Below, piece by piece: positions 17,260 through 25,395 of a stretch of 64,000 nt of DNA. This stretch comes from JAGVSZ01 sp963716855 (lineage in GTDB: Bacteria > Pseudomonadota > Gammaproteobacteria > Burkholderiales > SG8-39): positions 289,896 through 353,895 of the forward strand of contig CAVQUV010000012.1 of the NCBI GenBank assembly GCA_963716855.1, read 5' to 3'. The position numbers were made by a program, and so were the translations under genes. The notes beneath the pieces were generated by a model that saw nothing but the letters and a program-made list of their open reading frames with translations, did no database searches and was not told the origin of the DNA. How positions within the stretch are numbered: position 1 is the stretch's first letter; each line of letters starts with the position of its first letter.

Positions 17260-17543
17260 CCCAGCAGAGCAGTCGGGTCGCAATCCGTCGCGACGGCGAC
17301 GAGCTTCTCGCGCGACTGCGCGCCCTTGGCGACCGTCACCCGGCTTTTCGGGATCCCGAGTCGCTCGGCGACGAACGCGGTCAACGCCTCGTTCGCGCGC
17401 CCGTCGAGCGCCGGCGCCGCGATGCGGATCTTGAGGCGATCGCCGTGCAGCCCGGCCACCTCGGAGCGCTTCGCTCCGGGCTGAGCGTGCACCGCGAGCG
17501 TCCAGCCCTCCGCGGTCCGGCGGGCCCAGACCGCTTCAGCCAC
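17256..17543 (-). CDS. yggU: DUF167 (YggU) family protein
   Basis: Small cytosolic protein of unknown function. It has 95 residues. The family signature is the strand-turn VHAQPGAKRSEVAG followed by LKIRIAAPALDGRANEAL and the basic SRVTVAKGAQSREK. It overlaps the end of yggT by 8 bases and is the last gene of the yggS-proC-yggT-yggU group, whose order is widely conserved. No function can be inferred beyond family membership. Confidence 0.92.
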   Translation of the reverse strand: MAEAVWARRTAEGWTLAVHAQPGAKRSEVAGLHGDRLKIRIAAPALDGRANEALTAFVAERLGIPKSRVTVAKGAQSREKLVAVATDCDPTALLG

Positions 17544-18099
17544 CCAGGAGCAACGCGCGCGGCGCGCCGTCGAGCACGATCAGCAGCACCTGCGCGATGA
17601 CCAGAACGAACAGCGGCGAGAGGTCGATGCTGCCGATCGGCGGGACGAAGCGCCGGAAGAAACCGTAGAACGGCCGCGTCAGGGTCTCGAACACGAACCC
17701 GAGCGGGTGCCCGGGGCTCACCCAGCTCAGCACCACCTGGACGATCACGACGAACATCAGCAGCTGCAGGCTGACCCGCACGAGCTCGATGAACGAGAGC
17801 AGCAGCACGGCGAGCCCCGGCACGTTCATCTTCCCGCCCGCCGCCGCGGCGTAGAGCAGCACCATCATCGCGAGCTGCAGGAGCCAGGCGAGGATGAGCG
17901 TCGCGAGGTCGTAGCCGCGGAACGACGGGATCACGCGCCGCAGCGGCAGCACTGCCCAGTCGGTGAGCGCGATCACGAACTGGCCGATCGGATTGCGGAA
18001 CGGGGCGCGCAGCGCCTGCATCCAGAAGCGCAGCATGACGACGAAGATCAGCAGGCCGAACGCCGTCTGGATCAGGAACTGGAGAATCTGCGCGAACAT
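17536..18099 (-). CDS. yggT: YggT family membrane protein
   Basis: Inner-membrane protein of 187 residues with two repeats of the YGGT domain. Each has a hydrophobic segment (FGLLIFVVMLRFWMQ and LQLLMFVVIVQVVLSWV) followed by a short amphipathic stretch with N/P residues (FRNPIGQF; PGHPLGFV), then PLRRVIP or PFYGFFRRFVPP. Homologues are linked to osmotic-shock tolerance and to membrane organisation, but the role is unsettled. It lies 15 bases after proC and overlaps yggU. Confidence 0.92.
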   Translation of the reverse strand: MFAQILQFLIQTAFGLLIFVVMLRFWMQALRAPFRNPIGQFVIALTDWAVLPLRRVIPSFRGYDLATLILAWLLQLAMMVLLYAAAAGGKMNVPGLAVLLLSFIELVRVSLQLLMFVVIVQVVLSWVSPGHPLGFVFETLTRPFYGFFRRFVPPIGSIDLSPLFVLVIAQVLLIVLDGAPRALLLGG

Positions 18100-18114
18100 C
18101 GGATCGGTCCGGCT

Positions 18115-18927
18115 TCAGTCCTTGCCGAGCTCGTCGCCGAGCTCGTGCGCGCGCTCGTTCGCGGACCGCACCGCGCGCACGATCGCGTCGGCGACGCGAT
18201 CGGCCTGCAGCGTCGCGAGGGCGCGCTCGGTGGTGCCGCCCTTGGATGTGACGCGCTCGCGCAGCGTGCCGGGCGAGTCGCTCGAGCGCGCCGCGAGCTC
18301 GGCCGCGCCGCGGAACGTGCCGATGGCGAGCTGCCGCGCGCCGGCGGCGTCGAGCCCGAGCTCGCGCGCCGCGCGCTCCAGCGCCTCGATGAAGTAGAAG
18401 ACGTACGCCGGGCCGCTGCCCGACACCGCGGTCACCGGGTCGAGCAGGGCCTCCTCTTCGACCCAGATGACCTCGCCGACGGCTTCCAGCACCGCCTGCG
18501 CGTGTTGCCGCCCTTCGGGCCCGGCCTCGGGACGCGCGTAGAGCCCGGTCACCCCCGCGCCGATGAGCGCCGGCGTATTGGGCATGCAGCGCGCGAGGCG
18601 CGCGTACCCGCCGAGCCAGCGCGCGAGATCCGCGAGGCGGATCCCCGCCGCGATCGACAGCACGAGCTCGCCGCGCAAGGCCGGGGCGAGCTCCCGCGCG
18701 ACCGCGCGCATCTGCTGCGGCTTCACCGCCAGCACCACGACGTCGCCGAGCGGCATGGCCGCTGCGGGCCGTTCGAAACACCGGATGCCGAAAGACTGCG
18801 CGACCCGCGTGCGCGCCTCGGCGACGACTTCGACCACCTTGATCGAGCCCAGCGCAAAGCCCTTCGCCACCAGGCCGCCGATCAGGGCCGTGGCCATGTT
18901 TCCGCCACCAAGAAACGTGATTTCCAT
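18115..18927 (-). CDS. proC: Pyrroline-5-carboxylate reductase
   Basis: Last step of proline synthesis: NAD(P)H reduction of pyrroline-5-carboxylate. It has 270 residues. The Rossmann loop FLGGGNMATALIGGL opens the protein, AVKPQQM follows the nucleotide domain, and the C-terminal all-helical substrate domain carries SGSGPAYVFYFIEAL and VTSKGGTTERAL. It lies downstream of yggS with a 56-base gap and upstream of yggT by 15 bases. All expected residues are present. Confidence 0.96.
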   Translation of the reverse strand: MEITFLGGGNMATALIGGLVAKGFALGSIKVVEVVAEARTRVAQSFGIRCFERPAAAMPLGDVVVLAVKPQQMRAVARELAPALRGELVLSIAAGIRLADLARWLGGYARLARCMPNTPALIGAGVTGLYARPEAGPEGRQHAQAVLEAVGEVIWVEEEALLDPVTAVSGSGPAYVFYFIEALERAARELGLDAAGARQLAIGTFRGAAELAARSSDSPGTLRERVTSKGGTTERALATLQADRVADAIVRAVRSANERAHELGDELGKD

Positions 18928-18983
18928 GCGCGCAGACCCGAGGTCGCTCCGATTATCGCGGATAACGCCGGCGGGCTCTTGGA

Positions 18984-19688
18984 TCAGCCGGCGGTCGTCG
19001 CGACCCGCGGCCGTGCGCCGAAGATCGCGGTTCCCACCCGCACCATCGTCGCCCCGGCCGCGATTGCGGCTTCGAGATCTTCCGACATGCCCATCGACAG
19101 GGTGTCGAGGGGCAGGCCTTCGGCGACCAGCCGGTCCTTGAGGTCGCGCAGCGATTCGAAGCGGTGGCGTTGCAGCGCGGGGTCGTCGGTCGGCTCCGGA
19201 ATCGCCATCAATCCGCGGAGGCGAAGACGCGGCAGCAAGGCGACGGCACGCGCGAGGGCGGGGGCCTCCGCGGGCGCGACGCCGCTCTTGGTCAACTCGC
19301 CGCTCACGTTGACCTGGATGCAGGCCTGCAGCGGCGGCAACGCCTCGGGCCGCTGCGCGGCGAGCCGCTCGGCGACCTTCAGCCGGTCGATCGAATGGAC
19401 CCAGGCAAAGCGCTCGGCAATCGGCCGCGTCTTGTTGCTCTGGACCGGCCCGATGAAGTGCCAGACGAGGTCGAGATCGGCGAGCGCGTGGACCTTCGCG
19501 ACCGCATCCTGCGCGTGGTTCTCCCCGAAATCGCGCTGCCCGGCGGCATGCGCCGCTCGGACTGCGGCGGCCGGGAAGGTCTTGCTCACCGCGACGAGAA
19601 CTATGTCACGAGGGTCCCGGCCCGCTGCCGCGCAGGCGCGTTCGATGCGGGACTTTACGGCTTGCAGGCGCTTTTCAATTGTGTCCAT
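18984..19688 (-). CDS. yggS: YggS family pyridoxal-phosphate homeostasis protein
   Basis: PLP-binding protein (COG0325) that buffers PLP and affects amino-acid pools; no catalytic reaction is proven. It has 234 residues with an alanine-racemase-like barrel. The PLP lysine lies in LVAVSKTFP, followed by FGENHAQDA, WHFIGPVQSNK, VHSIDR, LQACIQVNVSGELTKSG and the C-terminal phosphate loop LSMGMSEDLEAAIAAG, VRVGTAIFG. It is divergent from pilT, as in many proteobacteria, with a 68-base gap that must hold both promoters. Confidence 0.95.
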   Translation of the reverse strand: MDTIEKRLQAVKSRIERACAAAGRDPRDIVLVAVSKTFPAAAVRAAHAAGQRDFGENHAQDAVAKVHALADLDLVWHFIGPVQSNKTRPIAERFAWVHSIDRLKVAERLAAQRPEALPPLQACIQVNVSGELTKSGVAPAEAPALARAVALLPRLRLRGLMAIPEPTDDPALQRHRFESLRDLKDRLVAEGLPLDTLSMGMSEDLEAAIAAGATMVRVGTAIFGARPRVATTAG

Positions 19689-19756
19689 AATGCCCCGGAT
19701 TTTCCCGATGCGCCAAAGGGTTGGCGGCGCACGTTGCCGAAGCGCTAGAGGATTAT

Positions 19757-20800
19757 ATGGATATCTCCGAGTTGCTCGCCTTCGTCGTCAAGAACAAGGC
19801 CTCCGACCTGCACCTCTCCGCCGGCCTGCCGCCGATGATCCGGGTGCACGGCGATGTGCGGCGCATCAACCTCCCGGCGCTCGAGCACAAGGACGTGCAC
19901 GGGATGATCTACGACATCATGAACGACGCGCAGAGGAAGAATTACGAGGAAAACCTCGAGTGCGACTTCTCGTTCGCGATCCCGGGCCTCGCGCGTTTTC
20001 GCGTTAACGCGTTCGTGCAGCAGCGCGGCGCGGCCGCGGTGATGCGGACGATTCCGACCAAGGTGCTGTCGCTCGAAGACCTGAACGCGCCCAAGATCTT
20101 CACCGAGATCGCCGACCAGCCGCGCGGCATCGTGCTGGTGACCGGCCCGACCGGCTCGGGCAAGTCGACCACGCTCGCGGCGATGATCAACTACATCAAC
20201 GACAACGAGTACGGTCACATCCTCACCATCGAGGACCCGATCGAATTCGTGCACGAGTCGAAGAAGTGCCTGATCAACCAGCGCGAGGTCGGGCCGCACA
20301 CGCTCTCGTTCGCGAACGCGCTGCGCTCGGCCCTGCGGGAGGATCCGGACGTGATCCTGGTCGGCGAGATGCGCGACCTCGAGACGATCCGCCTCGCGCT
20401 CACCGGCGCGGAGACCGGCCACCTGGTCTTCGGCACGCTGCACACGAGTTCCGCGGCCAAGACGATCGACCGGATCGTCGACGTGTTCCCGGCGGCGGAG
20501 AAGGAGATGGTGCGCGCGATGCTGTCGGAGTCGCTCCGCGCGGTCATCTCGCAGACGCTGATGAAGACCAAGGACGGCAGCGGGCGCGTCGCGGCGCACG
20601 AGATCATGATCGCGACGCCGGCCATCCGGAACCTGATCCGCGAGAACAAGGTGGCGCAGATGTACTCGGCGATCCAGACCGGCCAGCAGACCGGCATGCA
20701 GACGCTCGACCAGAACCTGCTGGAGCTGGTCAAGCGCGGGGTCGTGAACGTCGCCGAGGCGCGCGCCAGGGCGATGAACAAGGACAATTTCCACGGGTAG
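19757..20800 (+). CDS. pilT: Type IV pilus retraction ATPase PilT
   Basis: Hexameric ATPase at the inner-membrane base of the pilus, powering retraction for twitching and DNA uptake. It has 347 residues. The N-terminal PAS-like domain contains SDLHLSAGLPP. Walker A GPTGSGKST is at residues 130-138, the Asp box ILTIEDPIEF near 158, Walker B VILVGEMRD near 199, and the His box LVFGTLHT near 222. The C-terminal AIRNLIRENK is the conserved AIRNLIRE retraction motif. The ATG at 19757 is used; an in-frame ATG 36 bases upstream adds atypical residues. Confidence 0.97.
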   Translation: MDISELLAFVVKNKASDLHLSAGLPPMIRVHGDVRRINLPALEHKDVHGMIYDIMNDAQRKNYEENLECDFSFAIPGLARFRVNAFVQQRGAAAVMRTIPTKVLSLEDLNAPKIFTEIADQPRGIVLVTGPTGSGKSTTLAAMINYINDNEYGHILTIEDPIEFVHESKKCLINQREVGPHTLSFANALRSALREDPDVILVGEMRDLETIRLALTGAETGHLVFGTLHTSSAAKTIDRIVDVFPAAEKEMVRAMLSESLRAVISQTLMKTKDGSGRVAAHEIMIATPAIRNLIRENKVAQMYSAIQTGQQTGMQTLDQNLLELVKRGVVNVAEARARAMNKDNFHG

Positions 20801-20828
20801 TGACGAGTGCGTTCCGCACGAATTTCCC

Positions 20829-20850
20829 GGGGGCGCCAGGCCGCGCCCCC
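20829..20850 (+). promoter_or_regulatory. GC hairpin in the pilT-pilU gap
   Basis: GGGGGCGC (20829-20836) and GCGCCCCC (20843-20850) form a perfect 8-bp stem with loop CAGGCC, 29 bases after pilT. Only GTGCGGTTTG follows, a weak U stretch, so termination is uncertain. It may attenuate read-through into pilU, whose ATG is 60 bases further. Confidence 0.55.
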
Positions 20851-20910
20851 GTGCGGTTTGACTGAAGAGTAGTATCTGCGATCACTTCGCCCGTAGCTGG
20901 GGGGACCACG

Positions 20911-22051
20911 ATGGAACGCGACCAGGCAACGAAATTCATCTACGACCTGCTGCGCCTGCTGGTGGGCAAGAAGGGGTCCGACCTCTTCATCACCGTCGGC
21001 TTCCCCCCGGCGATCAAGCTCGACGGGAGGATGACCCCGGTGTCGCAGCAGCCGCTGTCCGCCCAGCACACGGCGGAGCTGGTGCGCTCGGTCATGAACG
21101 ACCGCCAGGCGGCGGAGTTCGAGGCGACCAAGGAGTGCCAGTTCGCGATCAGCCCGTCCAACATCGGCCGGTTCCGGGTGAGCGCGTTCGTGCAGATGGG
21201 CAACATCGGCATGGTGCTGCGGACGATCAACTCGAAGATTCCGACCTTCGAGGAGCTGAACCTGCCGCCGGTGCTCAAGGACGTCGCGATGACCAAGCGC
21301 GGCCTGGTCATCATGGTCGGCGCGACCGGGCTCGGGGAAGTCGACCTCGCTCGCGGCGATGATCGGCTACCGCAACCAGAACTCGCACGGCCACATCATC
21401 ACCATCGAGGACCCGGTCGAGTACGTCCACCCGCACGCGAACTGCCTGATCACGCAGCGCGAGATCGGCGTGGACACCGAGTCCTGGGAAAACGCGCTCA
21501 AGAACACGCTGCGCCAGGCCCCCGACGTGATCATGATGGGCGAGGTGCGCGACCGCGAGACGATGGACTACGCGGTGGCGTTCGCCGAGACCGGCCACCT
21601 GTGCCTCGCGACGCTGCACGCGAACAGCGCCAACCAGGCCCTCGACCGGATCATCAACTTCTTTCCCGAGGAACGGCGCGCCCAGCTGCTGATGGACCTG
21701 TCGCTGAACCTGCGCGGGATGATCTCGCAGCGCCTCATCCCGCTGAAGGAAGGCAAGGGCCGCATCGCGGCGGTCGAGGTCATGCTCAACTCGCCGCTGA
21801 TCGCCGACCTGATCTTCAAGGGCGAGGTGCACGAGATCAAGGAGCTGATGAAGCGCTCGCGCGAGCTCGGCATGCAGACCTTCGACCAGCACCTCTTCGA
21901 GCTCTACGACAACGGCATCATCACCTACGAGGACGCGCTGCGCAACGCCGACTCGGTCAACGATCTGCGGCTCTCGATCAAGCTCCACTCCAAGGAAGCG
22001 AAGAACCGCGACATCACCAAGGGCATCGAGCACCTCGATATCGTGAAGTGA
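20911..22051 (+). CDS. pilU: Type IV pilus ATPase PilU (frame break in Walker A)
   Basis: PilT paralogue that assists retraction under load. It starts at ATG 20911 after CTGGGGGG. The first part reads in one frame (GSDLFITVGFPPAIKLDG, FAISPSNIGRFRVSAFVQ) to VGATG, where one extra G near 21327-21329 breaks the frame. The rest (MIGYRNQNSHGHIITIEDPVEYVH, MMGEVRDRETMDYA, LCLATLHANSANQALDR) is in the next frame to 22051. Removing the base restores GATGSGKST and a 379-residue protein, the normal length. The break sits exactly in the nucleotide-binding loop, so its reality matters for function. Most likely an assembly indel. Confidence 0.92.
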
Positions 22052-22070
22052 CCGCCGCGACAGCGGCGGA

Positions 22071-22096
22071 CATTCCGGCGCAAGCCGGGATCCAGG
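22071..22096. repeat. REP-like intergenic element
   Basis: CATTCCGGCGCAAGCCGGGA followed by TCCAGG resembles the short palindromic element, of the general form CATTCCCGCG-loop-CGGGAATCCAGG, that is dispersed between genes of many proteobacteria. The arms CCGGC and GCCGG pair around GCAA. Only one copy was noticed in the window, so the assignment is tentative. Confidence 0.35.
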
Positions 22097-22097
22097 A

Positions 22098-22124
22098 AGG
22101 GCCGGCGATGCCGGCCCTTTTGAT
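22098..22124 (+). terminator. Rho-independent terminator after pilU
   Basis: GGGCCGGC at 22099-22106 (counting the run AAGGGCCGGC) pairs with GCCGGCCC at 22110-22117 around the loop GAT, followed directly by TTTTGATTT. It ends the pilT-pilU unit before the convergent gene stopping at 22131. Confidence 0.8.
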
Positions 22125-22130
22125 TTCCGC

Positions 22131-22454
22131 CTAGACCCGCCGCGTCTGCCGCTTCAGCCCGCGAATCTCGTCAAGCACCGCCTTCAGCCCGGCGTGGTCG
22201 GTCGAAGCGAGAATCTCGTCGCGCTTCTTCCGCAGCGCGCGGATGCGCGCCTTGGTCTTCGTGCGTTGGTCCCCGGCGGCGTGATGGTGGCGATGCAGAT
22301 GCGCGTCGATGCCGAGCGCCTTGCACAGGGCCTGCAGCAGATGGTCCTTGTTCATCTGCGTGTAGCCCTTCACGGCCTCGTGCTCGGTCGTCTTCGCGAT
22401 CTCGCGCAGCTCGGCCACCGTCTTGTGCTTCAGCTCGTCGTACGTTTGCGCCAT
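22131..22454 (-). CDS. Small protein with Rho N-terminal-like (SAP-type) domain
   Basis: This 107-residue protein begins MAQTYDELKHKTVAELREIAK, which matches the helix-extended-loop-helix fold found at the start of transcription terminator Rho and in related small proteins. A His-rich turn (HLHRHHHAAG) follows, then a basic coiled-coil C-terminal half (TKTKARIRALRKKRDEIL; LDEIRGLKRQTRRV). Such proteins are presumed to bind nucleic acid, but the function is unknown. It is monocistronic between pilU (convergent) and a methyltransferase gene. The domain assignment is by pattern only. Confidence 0.75.
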   Translation of the reverse strand: MAQTYDELKHKTVAELREIAKTTEHEAVKGYTQMNKDHLLQALCKALGIDAHLHRHHHAAGDQRTKTKARIRALRKKRDEILASTDHAGLKAVLDEIRGLKRQTRRV

Positions 22455-22528
22455 GCGTGCTCTCCTCGAATTCGGGACTCAGAAGCGGGACGCCTTTATA
22501 GCGCGCCCGGCGCGGCTCGACAACTGCC

Positions 22529-23692
22529 TCAGCTCTTCTCCCGCATGGCCCCCTGCACGATGCGGTACTCGAACAGCCGGCATTCGAGCGGTCCGTTGTA
22601 GAGCGGGGTCCGCTTCGTCGCCTTCAGCCCGATCAGCTTCGCGAGCCGCAGGTCGGCGGTGAGGAAGTAGCAGCGCCACCCCGCGAAGCGCGCCTTGAGC
22701 GCGTCGCCCAGCTGCGGATAGAACGCCGCCAGCTCCTCGTCCTCGCCGAGCCGCACGCCATAAGGCGGATTGGCGACCAAGACGCCGGCCGGCGCAGGCG
22801 GCGAGACCTCCAGGAGATTCGCCTGCTTGAGCTGCACCGCCCGCTCGAGCCCCGCGGCCTCGACCGCGGCGCGCGCTTTCGCGATCTCCGCGCCGTAGAG
22901 GTCGGCGCCGAAGATCGCCACCGGGCGGTCGCGGTGCTCATGCGCCTTCGCGCGCTCGCGCAGCTCGCGCCACAGCCGCGCGTCGAAGCCCTCGAGCCGC
23001 TCGAACCCGAACGCGCGCCGGCTCCCCGGAGCGATTCCGAGCGCGATCGCGGCCGCCTCGAGGAGGATCGTCCCGCCGCCGCACATCGGGTCGAGAAAGG
23101 GCTCGTCGCCGCGCCAGCCGGTGAGGGTGACGATCCCGGCGGCGAGGTTCTCCTTGAGCGGCGCCTCCCCGGTGCGCGTGCGCCAGCCGCGCTTGTAGAG
23201 CGGTTCGCCGGAGGTATCGAGGTAGAGGGTGATCGTGCGCTCGTCCAGGAATGCGTGGATGCGCACGTCCGGCGTCCGCGTGTCCACGTCCGGCCGCGCG
23301 CCGACGGCGGCGCGGAACCGGTCGCACACGGCGTCCTTGATCCGCAGGGTCGCGAACTCCAGGCTGCGCAGCGGCGAGCGGATCGCGTTCACGTCCACGC
23401 GGATCGAGCGGTCCACGCGGAAGCGCGCCGGCCAGTCCTGGGCGTGGGTCGCGTCGTACACGTCCTGCTCGGTGCGGTACGGCGCTTCCGCGACGCGCCA
23501 GAGGATCCGCGTCGCGATGCGGCTCTCGAGGTTCGCCGCGTAGCAGACGGCGAGACCGCCTGCGAGATCGCCGCGGAAGTGCGTCCCGCCGCCGGTCGTG
23601 CGGATCTCGCGCGCGCCGCACGCGGCGAGCTCCACGGCGAGCGACGTCTCGAGGCCGCGCGGGCAGGTGGCGAAGAAGGATTGCACGGACAT
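22529..23692 (-). CDS. THUMP-domain RNA N2-guanine methyltransferase (RlmL N-terminal type)
   Basis: Predicted SAM-dependent 23S rRNA methyltransferase of the COG0116 family. It has 387 residues. MSVQSFFATCPRGLETSLAVEL opens the ferredoxin-like/THUMP part, which binds RNA (GGGTHFRGD, LYLDTSGEPLYKRGWR). The Rossmann catalytic half has DPMCGGGTILLEAA and the NPPY motif in VLVANPPYGVRLGEDE. It corresponds to the N-terminal half of E. coli RlmL, without the RlmK half. An in-frame codon 69 bases upstream would add unrelated residues, so 23692 is used. Divergent from the acyl-CoA synthetase gene by 38 bases. Confidence 0.9.
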   Translation of the reverse strand: MSVQSFFATCPRGLETSLAVELAACGAREIRTTGGGTHFRGDLAGGLAVCYAANLESRIATRILWRVAEAPYRTEQDVYDATHAQDWPARFRVDRSIRVDVNAIRSPLRSLEFATLRIKDAVCDRFRAAVGARPDVDTRTPDVRIHAFLDERTITLYLDTSGEPLYKRGWRTRTGEAPLKENLAAGIVTLTGWRGDEPFLDPMCGGGTILLEAAAIALGIAPGSRRAFGFERLEGFDARLWRELRERAKAHEHRDRPVAIFGADLYGAEIAKARAAVEAAGLERAVQLKQANLLEVSPPAPAGVLVANPPYGVRLGEDEELAAFYPQLGDALKARFAGWRCYFLTADLRLAKLIGLKATKRTPLYNGPLECRLFEYRIVQGAMREKS

Positions 23693-23730
23693 GGCAGATC
23701 GCGGAGGATAGCGCGCTCCGCGAGGAGGGA

Positions 23731-25395
23731 ATGGGCAACCTGGCCGACCTGTTGACCGCACAGCTCGCGACGCCGGCGCGCGTGCTCTACCGCCAGTTCG
23801 TCGACGGCGCGTGGCGCGAGTTCAGCGCCGCCGATGTCGCGCAGCGCGCCGCGCGCTGGCAGGCCGCGTTCCGCCGCGAGGGAATTCGGCCCGGCGAGCG
23901 GATCGCGATCGGTCTGCGGAATGGCGTGGCCTGGGTCGCGCTCGACCTCGCGGCGCTCGCCGCGCGCCTGGTCGTCGTCCCGCTCTACGTCGACGACAAC
24001 GCGGACAACCAGGCGTACTGCGTGGCCGACAGCGATGCGCGGCTCGTCGTCGTCGAGACGACGCGCATGGCCGTTGCGCTCGCCCGCGCCGGCGTCGACG
24101 CCGCGCGCATTCTCTGCCTGCGACCCGACGAAGGCGCGGCCCAGCGCTCGATCGAGGAGTTTCTTCCGCAGGACGCTGCGCCGTTCGCGGTGGAGCCCGC
24201 GGAGGCGGGCGCGCTCGCGACGATCTGCTACACCTCGGGGACCGCGGGACGGCCGAAGGGGGTCATGCTCTCGCACGGCAACGTCCTCGCGAACGTCGCG
24301 GGCTGCCGCGCGACCGGGATGGGGCGCGGAGACGACGTGTTCCTGTCGTTCCTGCCGCTCTCGCACATGTTCGAGCGCACCGGCGGCTACTACCTGCCGC
24401 TCGCCCTGGGCGCGCAGGTGGCGTACGCGCGCGGCATCGCGCAACTTCCCGACGACTTCCTCGCGCAGGCGCCGACCGCGGTGTTCGCGGTGCCGCGCGT
24501 CTTCGAGAAGTTCGCCGAGCGCATCCGTGCCGCGGTGGCCGGGTCGTGGTGGAAGCGCGCGCTGCTCGATCGATGCGTCGCGTCGGGATGCCGCGTCGAG
24601 CTGGGCGGCGCGAGCCTCCTCGACCGGATCGTGCTGCCCGTCCTGCGCGCGCTGGTCGCGCGTCCGATCCTCGCGCGGTTCGGCGGACGGCTGCGGCTCG
24701 CGGTCGTCGGCGGCGCGGCGATGGACCCTGCAATCTCGCGGCTGTTCATCGGTCTCGGCCTTCCCATCCTCCAGGGCTACGGCATGACCGAGACCTGCCC
24801 GGTCATCGCGGTGAACCGGCTCGACGACAACGACCCGGACACGGTCGGCCGCCCGCTCGAGAACCTGGAGCTGCGGCTGAGCGCGCAGAGCGAGATCCAG
24901 GTGCGCGGACCGAGCATCACGGCCGGGTACTGGAAGAATCCGGAAGCGACCGCGCGCACGCTCGCGCCGGACGGCTGGCTCAGCACGGGCGACCTCGGCG
25001 AGCTGCGCGACGGTCGCCTCGCGATCCGCGGCCGGCTGAAGGACGTGCTCGTGCTCTCCAATGGCGAGAAGCTGCCGCCGCAGGACGTGGAGATCGCGAT
25101 TCTCGGCGACGGCGCGTTCGAGCAGCTGATGCTGGTGGGGGAGGGCCGGCCGTTCCTGACGCTCGTCGCGGTGGCGAAGGAGGCCGACGAGAAGGCGCTC
25201 GTGAAGCGCGCGAACGAACGCCTGAAGGCGTTCCCGCGTTACGCGCGCGTGCGCCGCGCGATCGTCGCGCCGGAGCCGTGGACGGTCGAGAACGGATTGC
25301 TCACGCCGACGCTCAAGGTCCGGCGCGAGCAGGTGCTGAAGCGGTTCGCCGACGAGATCGAGAAGGTCTACGGCGCGGACGCGCAGGCGGACTGA
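23731..25395 (+). CDS. Long-chain fatty acid-CoA ligase family (AMP-forming)
   Basis: Activates a carboxylic acid through an acyl-adenylate. It has 554 residues. The ATP/AMP loop is YTSGTAGRPKGVMLSHGN, followed by FLPLSHMFERTGGYY, typical of long-chain acyl-CoA synthetases. GYGMTETCPVIAVN is the A5 motif, STGDLGEL carries the ribose-binding Asp, and LKDVLVLSNGEKLPPQDVE is the hinge and start of the C-terminal domain. It is slightly shorter than the usual 590-600 residues. The exact chain length of the substrate cannot be told. Its 3' end overlaps the convergent aminopeptidase by 83 bases. Confidence 0.9.
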   Translation: MGNLADLLTAQLATPARVLYRQFVDGAWREFSAADVAQRAARWQAAFRREGIRPGERIAIGLRNGVAWVALDLAALAARLVVVPLYVDDNADNQAYCVADSDARLVVVETTRMAVALARAGVDAARILCLRPDEGAAQRSIEEFLPQDAAPFAVEPAEAGALATICYTSGTAGRPKGVMLSHGNVLANVAGCRATGMGRGDDVFLSFLPLSHMFERTGGYYLPLALGAQVAYARGIAQLPDDFLAQAPTAVFAVPRVFEKFAERIRAAVAGSWWKRALLDRCVASGCRVELGGASLLDRIVLPVLRALVARPILARFGGRLRLAVVGGAAMDPAISRLFIGLGLPILQGYGMTETCPVIAVNRLDDNDPDTVGRPLENLELRLSAQSEIQVRGPSITAGYWKNPEATARTLAPDGWLSTGDLGELRDGRLAIRGRLKDVLVLSNGEKLPPQDVEIAILGDGAFEQLMLVGEGRPFLTLVAVAKEADEKALVKRANERLKAFPRYARVRRAIVAPEPWTVENGLLTPTLKVRREQVLKRFADEIEKVYGADAQAD

